Below, piece by piece: positions 1 through 6,903 of a stretch of 64,000 nucleotides of DNA. The first letter of the stretch is position 1, and each line of letters opens with the position of its first letter. The DNA comes from Siminovitchia sediminis (GTDB lineage: Bacteria; Bacillota; Bacilli; Bacillales; Bacillaceae_C): contig NZ_JBHUEO010000020.1 in NCBI RefSeq assembly GCF_042680885.1, positions 1 to 64,000 on the forward strand, in the 5' to 3' direction. Under the pieces are notes generated by a model. The model saw only the letters and a program-made list of their open reading frames with translations, did no database searches and was not told the DNA's origin. The translations under genes and the position numbers were made by a program.

Positions 1-87
1 AGACAGGTCTAGGTGGATGGGAATCTTTTTCTTAAAAATAAAAACACAAAAATCTAGATACAAGTCGTCTAAATGTAAAATAAAAAA

Positions 88-154
88 GCCTGTAGAGAAA
101 AAAACATATACTTTCTCTACAAGCTGCAAGACAGGCATAAGCCTGTCTTTTTTT
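88..154 (+). terminator. Terminator with possible competing upstream arm
   Basis: GACAGGC (130-136) and GCCTGTC (141-147) form a tight hairpin followed by seven T, a good intrinsic terminator, probably ending a gene left of the window. A 9-bp perfect hairpin (92-100 with 112-120) sits just before it. An extra GCCTGT at 88-93 could pair with 131-136 and compete with the terminator. Whether this is regulatory cannot be told, because the upstream transcript is not in the window. Positions 155-485 hold no recognisable gene. Confidence 0.65.
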
Positions 155-485
155 GTGATTTTATACATATAACCGTTATTTTAATCAATTACCTTGTCCT
201 TATTGGCGTTTTCGAGCATATATCCTGAACTGGACAAATAAGATGATACCAACACGATAAAAAATAGAGAGTGCTTGAGGTGAGTAATCGTTTATACAAG
301 GCCTACATTCAACTCTATATAATGTTTAATTCCTGTAAAATGAGCTTGATTTGTAAAAGATGATTTTCTACCCGTGCAGTATGCTGAGGAACAGAATGTT
401 CCCAAAACAGCAGACCCAGTATATATATACAAAAGACGAGTCTCATTTCACACTCCTCACATCCAATTCAGGGAGGGCGAGTGGT

Positions 486-746
486 GTGCACGATTACATC
501 AAAGAGCGAACGATCAAGATTGGAAGGTATATCGTGGAGACGAGAAAAACAGTTCGCGTCATTGCGAAGGAGTTTGGCGTATCCAAAAGTACAGTCCACA
601 AAGATTTAACAGAAAGGCTGCCGGAACTTAATCCGGAATTGGCCAACCAGGTAAAAAGCATTTTGGAATATCATAAATCCATTCGGCATCTTAGAGGGGG
701 GGAGGCAACAAAGCAGAAGTATAAAAAAGCCGAGCTGCAGAAATAG
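486..746 (+). CDS. spoIIID: Sporulation transcription factor SpoIIID
   Basis: An 86-residue DNA-binding regulator of mother-cell genes during sporulation, acting after sigma-E. The protein starts VHDYIKERTIKIG and carries a helix-turn-helix around residues 20-42 (VRVIAKEFGVSKSTVHKDL), followed by the family hallmark SIRHLRGGEATKQKYKK near the C-terminus. A longer frame is open to 360, but the GTG at 486 is chosen. It lies 9 nt after a GGGAGG site (471-476) and matches the usual SpoIIID N-terminus (MHDYIKERTIKIG). The following gene mbl is the same neighbour as in B. subtilis. The C-terminus is a few residues shorter than in B. subtilis. Confidence 0.96.
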   Translation: MHDYIKERTIKIGRYIVETRKTVRVIAKEFGVSKSTVHKDLTERLPELNPELANQVKSILEYHKSIRHLRGGEATKQKYKKAELQK

Positions 747-756
747 TTTGGACCGG

Positions 757-779
757 AGAAGGCAAAGGCCTTCTTCTTT
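757..779 (+). terminator. Terminator after spoIIID
   Basis: AGAAGG and CCTTCT arms closed by a short loop and followed by a T-rich stretch, about 10 nt after the spoIIID stop. This is a weak to moderate intrinsic terminator. Confidence 0.5.
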
Positions 780-818
780 AGGTTTTCTGATTTCATAAGG
801 CCCGGGTTACCGAGCAGA

Positions 819-1150
819 ATGAAGGTCAAAGGCACCTTCACAGGTTTTTCTCCAGCGCTTGTCGCCCCCGGGCAGCCGCCTTGCGCTTTTCTATATTGTC
901 CGGCTCCAGGCGGCAGGGGCTCGAGGTCGCTTCAAAAAACCAATGAAGGTCAAAGGCACCTTCACAGGTTTTTCTCCAGCGCTTGTCGCCCCTGGGCAGC
1001 CGCCTTGCGCTTTTCTATATTGTCCAGCTCCAGGCGGCAGGGGCTCGAGGTCGCTTCAAAAAACCAATGAAGGTCAAAGGCACCTTCACAGGTTTTTCTC
1101 CAGCGCTTGTCGCCCCCGGGCAGCCGCCTTGCGCTTTTCTATATTGTCAA
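819..1150. repeat. 124-bp tandem repeat, 2.7 copies
   Basis: Near-identical units start at 819, 943 and 1067, with an exact 124-bp step; the third is cut short at about 1150. Each unit opens with a perfect hairpin (TGAAGGT, seven-base loop, ACCTTCA). It continues with a GC-rich part in which GCCCC/GCCGCC can pair with GGCGGC/GGGGC across a TTTTCTATATTGTCCAGCTC loop. The GC-rich part with GCTCGAGGTCGCTTC looks like the dispersed intergenic elements common in Bacillaceae genomes (from memory, not searched). Open frames through the array are artefacts of the repeat. Confidence 0.9.
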
Positions 1151-1277
1151 AAAAACTAAAATTTTGTCAATCCCTCATTCCTTTTGGCGGGAAGGGTATG
1201 ATAAAATATATACTTGGGATATGTGTGTGCAGCGGCCATTTACATAGTTTTTAAATAGATAAAGGTAGGGATTAAAG

Positions 1278-2276
1278 ATGTTTGCAAAAGATATCGGCAT
1301 TGACTTGGGGACGGCCAATGTTCTCATTCATGTAAAGGGACAGGGAATTGTTTTAAATGAACCTTCGGTTGTGGCTATAGACCGCAACACGAACAAGGTG
1401 CTGGCGGTAGGTGAAGAAGCAAGAAGAATGGTCGGGAGGACACCGGGAAATATCGTAGCTATACGCCCTTTAAAAGACGGGGTCATTGCCGATTTTGATG
1501 TGACAGAATCCATGTTAAAATATTTTGTCAATAAGCTGAATGTAAAAGGATTCCTGGCCAAGCCGCGCATCCTTATATGCTGTCCGACCAATATTACCAG
1601 TGTTGAGCAGAAAGCCATCAAGGAAGCTGCTGAAAAAAGCGGGGGTAAAAAAATATATTTGGAAGAAGAACCGAAAGTTGCAGCCATCGGAGCAGGCATG
1701 GACATCTTTCAACCAAGCGGAAACATGGTTATTGATATCGGCGGAGGTACAACGGATGTAGCCGTCTTGTCCATGGGAGATATCGTTACATCTGCATCGA
1801 TTAAAGTGGCTGGCGACAGCTTTGACAATGAAATCTTAAATTATGTAAAGAAAGAGTACAAGCTGTTGATCGGAGAAAGAACAGCAGAAAATATAAAAGT
1901 CTCAATTGGTACCGTGTTCCCCGAGACGCATAATGAAGAAATGGAAATACGGGGACGTGATTTAGTTAACGGACTTCCGAGAACCATTACCGTGAATTCA
2001 AAAGAAATTGAAGCTGTATTGAAAGAGTCCGTGGGTCTTATTGTACAGGCTGCCAAGAACGTGCTTGAAAAAACTCCTCCGGAACTGTCTGCAGACATCA
2101 TTGACAGAGGTGTCATTCTTACAGGCGGAGGTGCGCTTTTGCATGGGATTGACCAGCTGCTCGCGGAAGAGCTGCGTGTTCCGGTGCTTGTTGCAGAAGA
2201 ACCCATGGATGCAGTAGCTAAAGGAACCGGAATGATGCTGGAGAATATTGATCGAATCGCCAAGGCGAACGTATAA
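1278..2276 (+). CDS. mbl: MreB-like actin homologue Mbl
   Basis: A 332-residue bacterial actin that forms membrane-associated filaments and guides lateral cell wall synthesis. The actin-type ATPase signatures are visible: DIGIDLGTANVLI at residues 5-17 (phosphate 1), IDIGGGTTDVAVLS near the middle (phosphate 2) and ILTGGGALLHGI near the C-terminus (adenosine). The length matches Mbl/MreB (about 333). It follows spoIIID and precedes flhO, as in B. subtilis, which favours Mbl over MreB or MreBH. The start has an AAGGTAGGG-like ribosome site. The 15-nt gap to flhO suggests co-transcription. Confidence 0.95.
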   Translation: MFAKDIGIDLGTANVLIHVKGQGIVLNEPSVVAIDRNTNKVLAVGEEARRMVGRTPGNIVAIRPLKDGVIADFDVTESMLKYFVNKLNVKGFLAKPRILICCPTNITSVEQKAIKEAAEKSGGKKIYLEEEPKVAAIGAGMDIFQPSGNMVIDIGGGTTDVAVLSMGDIVTSASIKVAGDSFDNEILNYVKKEYKLLIGERTAENIKVSIGTVFPETHNEEMEIRGRDLVNGLPRTITVNSKEIEAVLKESVGLIVQAAKNVLEKTPPELSADIIDRGVILTGGGALLHGIDQLLAEELRVPVLVAEEPMDAVAKGTGMMLENIDRIAKANV

Positions 2277-2290
2277 CAGGAGGCGTTTCA

Positions 2291-3067
2291 ATGTTAAGGG
2301 GTCTTTTTACTGCTGCATCTGGGATGTATGCTTCGCAGAGGAAAACAGAAATGTTGACGAATAACATGGCGAATGCCCAAACCCCTGGATATAAAGCAGA
2401 TCATACGCATGTGCGTGCTTTTCCTGACATGCTTCTCTCCAGGTTTGAAGCCGGCAATCGCCGAACCGAGCGTGTGGGTACATTACATACAGGCATGTAT
2501 GTCCAAGAGATTGTTCCAAGGTTCATTCAAGGGGACTTGATGGAGACCGGCCGTTCCGGTGATCTTGCGCTTACGGACAGGGGTGAGGGGACTGCTTTTT
2601 TCTCTGTTGACCAAAATGGGCAGATATCCTACACGCGAAATGGCCGTTTTACCATTGATCCTTCAGGTATGCTGACCACAGAAAATGGCTGGCCTCTTTT
2701 GGATGAAAATGGCAATACTATCCGCCTGAACAGCGATCAATTTGATATAGATGACTTTGGCCGAATTACTGAAAATGGTGTCCCTGTTGCCCGGTTGGGA
2801 ATTGTTCGGGCAGATGAGCCGGAAGCCTTATCCAAAATGGGAGACGGCTTGTTTCAGACTGAAAATAATGCTCCCCTGCCCCTTGCAGGCAATGCAGATT
2901 TTTCTGTCTCCCAAGGCTTTATAGAGAGAGCCAATGTGGATATTACACGTTCCATGGGAGATATGCTGGCGGCCTACCGCACTTTTGAAGCGAATCAAAA
3001 AATAGTCCAGGCCTATGACCGCAGTCTTGAAAAGGCAGTCAATGAAGTGGGCAGGGTCAATGGTTAA
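2291..3067 (+). CDS. flhO: Flagellar hook-basal body protein FlhO
   Basis: A 258-residue flagellar rod/hook protein of the FlgF/FlgG family, exported by the flagellar type III system. The N-terminal rod signature is present at residues 1-35 (LFTAASGMYASQRKTEMLTNNMAN ... TPGYK). The C-terminus has the matching coiled-coil (VDITRSMGDMLAAYRTFEANQKI). A GGAGG site lies 7 nt before the ATG. It pairs with flhP 15 nt downstream, as in B. subtilis, away from the main flagellar operon. Confidence 0.93.
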   Translation: MLRGLFTAASGMYASQRKTEMLTNNMANAQTPGYKADHTHVRAFPDMLLSRFEAGNRRTERVGTLHTGMYVQEIVPRFIQGDLMETGRSGDLALTDRGEGTAFFSVDQNGQISYTRNGRFTIDPSGMLTTENGWPLLDENGNTIRLNSDQFDIDDFGRITENGVPVARLGIVRADEPEALSKMGDGLFQTENNAPLPLAGNADFSVSQGFIERANVDITRSMGDMLAAYRTFEANQKIVQAYDRSLEKAVNEVGRVNG

Positions 3068-3082
3068 GAGGGTGAAGTCTAA

Positions 3083-3919
3083 ATGAACAGGACAATGCTT
3101 ACAGCAGTTAATACATTGGGGCAGCTTCAAAAGCAAGTGGACTTGATCGGACATAACTTGGCTAATGCTGAAACTAGCGGTTTTAAAAAAAGAGAAGCCT
3201 CTTTCTCAGATTTAATTGCACAACAGATCAATAACCACTCTTCGGTTGAATCGGAAATCGGCCGGCTTTCGCCCTTGGGTATCCGCCAAAGTCCCGGTTC
3301 CGGGATTTCTCAAACTTTCATGTCGACAGGCCAGGGTTCGTTAAAAAATACCGGAAGGCCTCTTGACCTTGCTTTTACAAAAGAAAATCAATACTTCAAA
3401 GTGTTGGTTCAAGAGGGCGGGGAATCAGCACTACGATTTACACGAAATGGTGAATTGGATATTGTCCAGGCCGGCGGCCAGTGGCTGCTTGCTACAAAAG
3501 ATGGTCATCCTGTTTTAGATGCAAATGATCAGATCATTGCCTTTTCAGATCAGGTAGAGGACATCAAAATGGACCGGTCGGGTACAATGGAGTTCAGATT
3601 AGCAAGTGGTGAAACACAGGTATCACAACTGGGAATTGTTGCTTTATTCAAACCCCAGTTTATGGAAGCCCAAGGAAATTCGCTGATTGGTCTCCCGGAT
3701 CAACTCGATGCCGGGGTGAACGTCAATGACATATACATGGACTTAATTGGAGCCAACAGGGCAGATGTTGGTCTGGAGCAAGGGGCCCTGGAAGTCTCTA
3801 ATGTGGATGTGGGACAGGAAATGGCTCAACTGCTGACAACGCAGCGTTCCATTCAATTTCAATCAAGATCCATAACGCTTGCTGATCAAATGATGGGTCT
3901 TATTAACGGTATTCGTTAG
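3083..3919 (+). CDS. flhP: Flagellar hook-basal body protein FlhP
   Basis: A 278-residue FlgG-family rod protein, partner of FlhO. The N-terminus holds the rod motif (LGQLQKQVDLIGHNLANAETSGFK, about residues 11-34). The C-terminus has the family heptad segment (VDVGQEMAQLLTTQRSIQFQSR). The middle is the variable D1-like region. The ribosome site GAGGGTGA precedes the ATG. Length and neighbours agree with B. subtilis FlhP. Confidence 0.93.
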   Translation: MNRTMLTAVNTLGQLQKQVDLIGHNLANAETSGFKKREASFSDLIAQQINNHSSVESEIGRLSPLGIRQSPGSGISQTFMSTGQGSLKNTGRPLDLAFTKENQYFKVLVQEGGESALRFTRNGELDIVQAGGQWLLATKDGHPVLDANDQIIAFSDQVEDIKMDRSGTMEFRLASGETQVSQLGIVALFKPQFMEAQGNSLIGLPDQLDAGVNVNDIYMDLIGANRADVGLEQGALEVSNVDVGQEMAQLLTTQRSIQFQSRSITLADQMMGLINGIR

Positions 3920-3969
3920 TTTTGTCGTTCATACTTACATGAACAAACCGCCAAAAGGAGTTTTTTTCT

Positions 3970-4245
3970 ATGTCGATCAGCAAAGAACAATCAAAAGCAA
4001 AAGAAGCGCCGAAAAAAGAGCAGCCCAAGGAAAAACCTGCTGATGATACAATAAAGAGAATTAAGGTCCGCTTAATCCCCATTTGGCTTAGAATCCTTAT
4101 TGTAGCTGTGTTAGCTTCAATCAGCTTATTTATAGGGGTTGTCATCGGATATTCCGTCATTGGCGATGGAAAGCCCGCAGATGCACTAAAAATAGAAACA
4201 TGGACACATATCATTGATATCGTTCAAAAAGAAAGTGAGGGCTGA
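3970..4245 (+). CDS. epuA: EpuA-family small membrane protein
   Basis: A 91-residue protein with a Lys/Glu/Pro-rich cytoplasmic N-terminus (residues 1-35), one transmembrane helix at about 40-62 (IWLRILIVAVLASISLFIG) and a short extracellular tail. This is the layout of the EpuA family (PF11772), often labelled DNA-directed RNA polymerase subunit beta in Bacillus genomes although its role is not established. An AAAGGAG site lies before the ATG. The stop codon is inside the downstream terminator hairpin. Confidence 0.8.
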   Translation: MSISKEQSKAKEAPKKEQPKEKPADDTIKRIKVRLIPIWLRILIVAVLASISLFIGVVIGYSVIGDGKPADALKIETWTHIIDIVQKESEG

Positions 4246-4260
4246 TGACAGCCCTTTTTT
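4239..4260 (+). terminator. Terminator overlapping the epuA stop
   Basis: GGGCTG (4239-4244), ATGA loop, CAGCCC (4249-4254), then six T. The TGA stop of epuA lies inside the stem-loop. Confidence 0.85.
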
Positions 4261-4274
4261 AACAAGAAAGAGTT

Positions 4275-4450
4275 ACATGTAAACCATAGGTTCGGAAGAT
4301 GAGCGGGGAAGCACTTTCCACATTCTGCAGTAAAGCAGAATGTACCCAAACCACTTACTGTCTCACGGGGTCACACCTGAAAGGCAATCATGCGGCTGAG
4401 TCCTCGTTTTTGCGTGGCTAAACAGTTTTTTTGCTTGTGTTACTACTATT
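4275..4450 (+). other. Structured leader before fabZ, class unknown
   Basis: About 200 nt without an ORF between a strong terminator and fabZ. It contains a perfect 9-bp hairpin (ACATTCTGC / GCAGAATGT around 4319-4342), flanked by GAGCGGGG and by CTCACGGGGTC, GGCTGAGTCC and a T-run (4429-4435). I compared it from memory with SAM, lysine, FMN, cobalamin, M-box, c-di-AMP, c-di-GMP, T-box and ZTP cores and found no match. It may be an untranslated leader or a small RNA; no promoter was assigned. Confidence 0.35.
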
Positions 4451-4465
4451 TGGGAGGAATTTTGT

Positions 4466-4891
4466 ATGATGGATATTCAGCAAATCAAAGAGATTATCCC
4501 TCACCGATATCCGTTCTTGCTAGTGGACCGGATATTGGAGATTGAAGAGGGAAAAAGGGCGGTTGGCATAAAAAATGTCTCTGCCAATGAAGAATATTTT
4601 AATGGACATTTTCCGGACTATCCGGTGATGCCCGGTGTTCTGATTGTTGAGGCTCTTGCACAAGTCGGGGCTGTTGCGATGTTAAAGAAAGAAGAAAATC
4701 GCGGGAAGCTGGCTTTTTTTACAGGGATTGATAAATGCCGGTTTAAGCGCCAGGTAAAGCCCGGCGATCAACTTCAATTAGAAGTGGAAATGATCCGGGT
4801 AAAAGGCCCTGTCGGGAAAGGCAAAGGAATTGCCCGTGTTGGGGATGAGTTGGTTTGTGAAGCAGAAATTATGTTTGCGCTAGGGGAATAA
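4466..4891 (+). CDS. fabZ: 3-hydroxyacyl-ACP dehydratase FabZ
   Basis: A 141-residue hotdog-fold enzyme that dehydrates (3R)-hydroxyacyl-ACP to trans-2-enoyl-ACP in fatty acid elongation. IPHRYPFLLVDRI (about residues 10-22), the catalytic His motif GHFPDYPVMPGVLIVEALAQ (about 47-66, with His48 and the helix Glu) and FTGIDKCRFKRQVKPGD are all typical. GGGAGG precedes the ATG by 8 nt; a second ATG follows directly and could also serve. The gene sits at the ywpB position of B. subtilis. Confidence 0.96.
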   Translation: MMDIQQIKEIIPHRYPFLLVDRILEIEEGKRAVGIKNVSANEEYFNGHFPDYPVMPGVLIVEALAQVGAVAMLKKEENRGKLAFFTGIDKCRFKRQVKPGDQLQLEVEMIRVKGPVGKGKGIARVGDELVCEAEIMFALGE

Positions 4892-5059
4892 AAGGAATAA
4901 TTCCTGTAGGGGTCCATAAAAAACAAAAAATGTTGAAGAATTTTAGAGGATTTGGGAAAGCTAACATCAGACCAGCAGGTCCTGTTCAAAATGGAAATCG
5001 GCAAAGCCGAGCTTACCCACAAAAAGTGGGACTACAAAATCTGAAAGGAGCTTACCTAA

Positions 5060-5371
5060 ATGAATCCGAAATTCGGAAAAATCATTGGAGCAGCTGCATT
5101 ATCCTCCCTCCTTCTTGTAGGATGTGCAAACAATGATCAAGAACCCCCTCCACCAGCAGACAACGGAGTCGAAGACAACGGGGGCAACAACAATAACAAT
5201 GGTGTTGAGGACACCGACGGTACCAACGACAACAACGGTGTAAATGACAACGATGATCTTGACATGAACAACGACGTGGATGAAAACCTGGATAATGGTG
5301 ACGTGATGGATGGTACTGATGACAACAACATGGATAACAATGATTTAAGGAATGACGAAGAGAATAGGTAA
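5060..5371 (+). CDS. Asn/Asp-rich lipoprotein
   Basis: A 103-residue protein of unknown function. Residues 1-21 are a lipoprotein signal peptide with lipobox LLVGC (Cys22). The remaining 80 residues are almost entirely Asn, Asp, Gly, Glu and Val in imperfect NGVEDN/DNNGVND repeats. It is therefore very acidic, probably disordered and displayed on the outer membrane face; calcium binding by the Asp repeats is possible but not shown. AAAGGAG precedes the ATG. It stands between fabZ and ywpF, where B. subtilis has mscL-ywpDE. Confidence 0.75.
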   Translation: MNPKFGKIIGAAALSSLLLVGCANNDQEPPPPADNGVEDNGGNNNNNGVEDTDGTNDNNGVNDNDDLDMNNDVDENLDNGDVMDGTDDNNMDNNDLRNDEENR

Positions 5372-5380
5372 ACATTTGAG

Positions 5381-5417
5381 AGGGCTGTTCCGCGCAATGT
5401 CGGAGACAGCCTTTTCA
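5381..5417. terminator. Shared terminator, lipoprotein gene and ywpF
   Basis: AGGGCTGTTCCG and CGGAGACAGCCT pair with T-rich flank on the + side. It lies between convergent genes, 15 nt from the ywpF stop. Confidence 0.7.
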
Positions 5418-5431
5418 TTTGGATGGTATTC

Positions 5432-5857
5432 TTATTTTTTCTCTGCCGGCTGTTTCATCCGCATCCTTGCTTTAAATTCCTTCAAGAGTTGTTCTCCGGA
5501 AAGTCCTTCTTTGATCAAATCGTCCAGAAGTAATTCCAGGTACTCATTTCGCCGCTTGCTGAGTTTGCCTATAAATAAGATACTCACGTGGTCTTTTACA
5601 TGTTTAATGGAATGAATTTTTACAGTGAAAGGAGCCGGATCGTTTGCAGCATGAGTAATGATGACCCGTATTTCAAAAGGTTCATCTTTTTCCTTAAAAG
5701 ATGTAAAGTAAGATTCAAATCTTTTTTCGACATATGCTTCAATAATCCAGCTTCCATCTTCACTTTCCTTATTGATGATTAACCCGTCTGTTAGTGGAAT
5801 GTTCTTGGAGTGAAGGTCATCGATGACTTGCAGGGCTACGATTTTAAATGTTTTCAA
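5432..5857 (-). CDS. ywpF: YwpF-family protein
   Basis: A 141-residue cytoplasmic protein matching the YwpF-like family, function unknown. It begins MKTFKIVALQVID and ends in a basic tail, with a mixed alpha/beta composition and no membrane segment. The TTG start at 5857 is chosen because a GGAGGAG site lies about 6 nt upstream. It diverges from ssbB as in the ywpF-ywpG-ssbB neighbourhood of B. subtilis, supporting the assignment. Confidence 0.8.
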   Translation of the reverse strand: MKTFKIVALQVIDDLHSKNIPLTDGLIINKESEDGSWIIEAYVEKRFESYFTSFKEKDEPFEIRVIITHAANDPAPFTVKIHSIKHVKDHVSILFIGKLSKRRNEYLELLLDDLIKEGLSGEQLLKEFKARMRMKQPAEKK

Positions 5858-6131
5858 ATCGAGTCTCCTCCATATCGGCTTTTTTCAAGTATATCATGTT
5901 TTTTCTTCCTCTACATAAAGCGAAAGTTTCGTCATATATTGCCATAAATCACTTTTTTAAAAAAATGCGTATAATTGCCATATCTCTATATAGATCGATC
6001 CAAACGATAAATTTCACTTGTACAAAAGGAAATGATCAAGGTGATTTTTGAGAAAAAAATGAATTATCGCCATTTTACATAAAATAGCTTCGATTATACA
6101 CTTAGAGTACCATATTTAAAGGAGTGATCCA

Positions 6132-6518
6132 TTGATCAATCAGGTAACACTGGTCGGGAGGCTGACCAAGGATCCGGATCTTCGTTATACGGTGGAAGGG
6201 AGAGCTGTTCTGAACATTACCCTTGCCTTAAACCGTCACTATCGAAATTCACAGGGTGAATATGACGCCGATTTTGTCCTTTGTACCCTTTGGAACAAGA
6301 CTGCAGAAAATACGGCAAAATACTGTGTGAAAGGATCTATTGTTGGGGTAACAGGAAGAATTCAGACAAGGCATTATGAAAACCCCGAAGGGAAAAGAGT
6401 CTATGTCACTGAAGTGGTGGCAGATGCCGTAAAATTTATGGGAGGGCGTCCAAAAGAAGAAAGACAGGCTGGCCAGGCCGGAAAACAAGCAGAGGAAGTC
6501 AGGGAGGTGAACCGTTGA
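6132..6518 (+). CDS. ssbB: Single-stranded DNA-binding protein SsbB
   Basis: A 128-residue SSB. The OB-fold occupies residues 1-105, with the opening INQVTLVGRLTKDPDLRYT and ALNRHYRN ... DFVLCTLWNKTAENTAKYC. The tail is short (GGRPKEERQAGQAGKQ) and lacks the acidic DDDIPF-type C-terminus of replicative SSB. That, the length and the locus (ywpH) indicate the competence-linked paralogue SsbB rather than SsbA. TTG start after AGGAGTGA. No convincing paired ComK box was found upstream. Confidence 0.9.
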   Translation: MINQVTLVGRLTKDPDLRYTVEGRAVLNITLALNRHYRNSQGEYDADFVLCTLWNKTAENTAKYCVKGSIVGVTGRIQTRHYENPEGKRVYVTEVVADAVKFMGGRPKEERQAGQAGKQAEEVREVNR

Positions 6519-6691
6519 TAAGGGAAAGGCAAGGAGAGTCATTGGAGCGATTAGTCAGCGATTTAATCTTTAAACTGGGAAAAGCCCATCAGCAAATCCA
6601 TCATTTAACCCAGCGGGTTGAACAGCTTGAACATTTGTTACATCAGCAAACACCCGGACTTTTTCTTCAACACAAATCTAAAACCTCCTAG
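6515..6691 (+). CDS. 58-residue coiled-coil protein coupled to ssbB
   Basis: A TTG codon (6515-6517) overlaps the TGA of ssbB (6516-6518), and an AGGGAGGTGA site sits at 6501-6510, so translation is very likely coupled. The 58-residue product is rich in Leu, His and Gln and can form an amphipathic helix (LERLVSDLIFKLGKAHQQIHH ... VEQLEHLLHQQ region, residues 10-45), suggesting an oligomerising helper protein. I do not recognise the family. The terminator lies about 70 nt downstream. Confidence 0.6.
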   Translation: MIRERQGESLERLVSDLIFKLGKAHQQIHHLTQRVEQLEHLLHQQTPGLFLQHKSKTS

Positions 6692-6763
6692 AGAAACATG
6701 ATTCCATTCATGTACAGTCCCCGCTTTTCTTTTATAACATCCCCGCTAGCCCTCCCCATGTGG

Positions 6764-6793
6764 AAGACCAGCCCGAATGAGCTGGTCTTTTTT
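6764..6793 (+). terminator. Terminator of the ssbB operon
   Basis: AAGACCAGC (6764-6772), 8-nt loop, GCTGGTCTT (6781-6789), then a T-run. Perfect 9-bp stem. Confidence 0.9.
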
Positions 6794-6903
6794 CATTGTG
6801 TATTTTATTTTAAAAAGTATTTCCAAAAAGCCCGGTCTGATCAGGAGTGAAACTTAGTGTCAACCCGCAAATTGTTTCTGGACTGATGAATATGATCCGA
6901 AGT

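Noticed and set aside
388..404. LexA/DinR box (GGAACAGAATGTTCC)
   Set aside because: The spacing between GAAC and GTTC is 5, not 4, so it does not match the Gram-positive SOS box, and spoIIID is not an SOS gene.
360..485. N-terminal extension of SpoIIID
   Set aside because: The extension is not known in the family and the GTG at 486 has a good ribosome site.
819..1254. ORFs of 83 and 131 codons in the 124-bp repeat
   Set aside because: They only mirror the duplicated units and lack ribosome sites; composition is not protein-like.
5082..5418. Minus-strand ORFs opposite the Asn/Asp-rich lipoprotein gene
   Set aside because: His/Cys/Arg- or Ser/Leu-rich mirror frames of GAT/AAC codons; no ribosome site.
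6050..6085. ComK box upstream of ssbB
   Set aside because: A/T runs are present, but two AAAA-N5-TTTT boxes at permitted spacing were not found.
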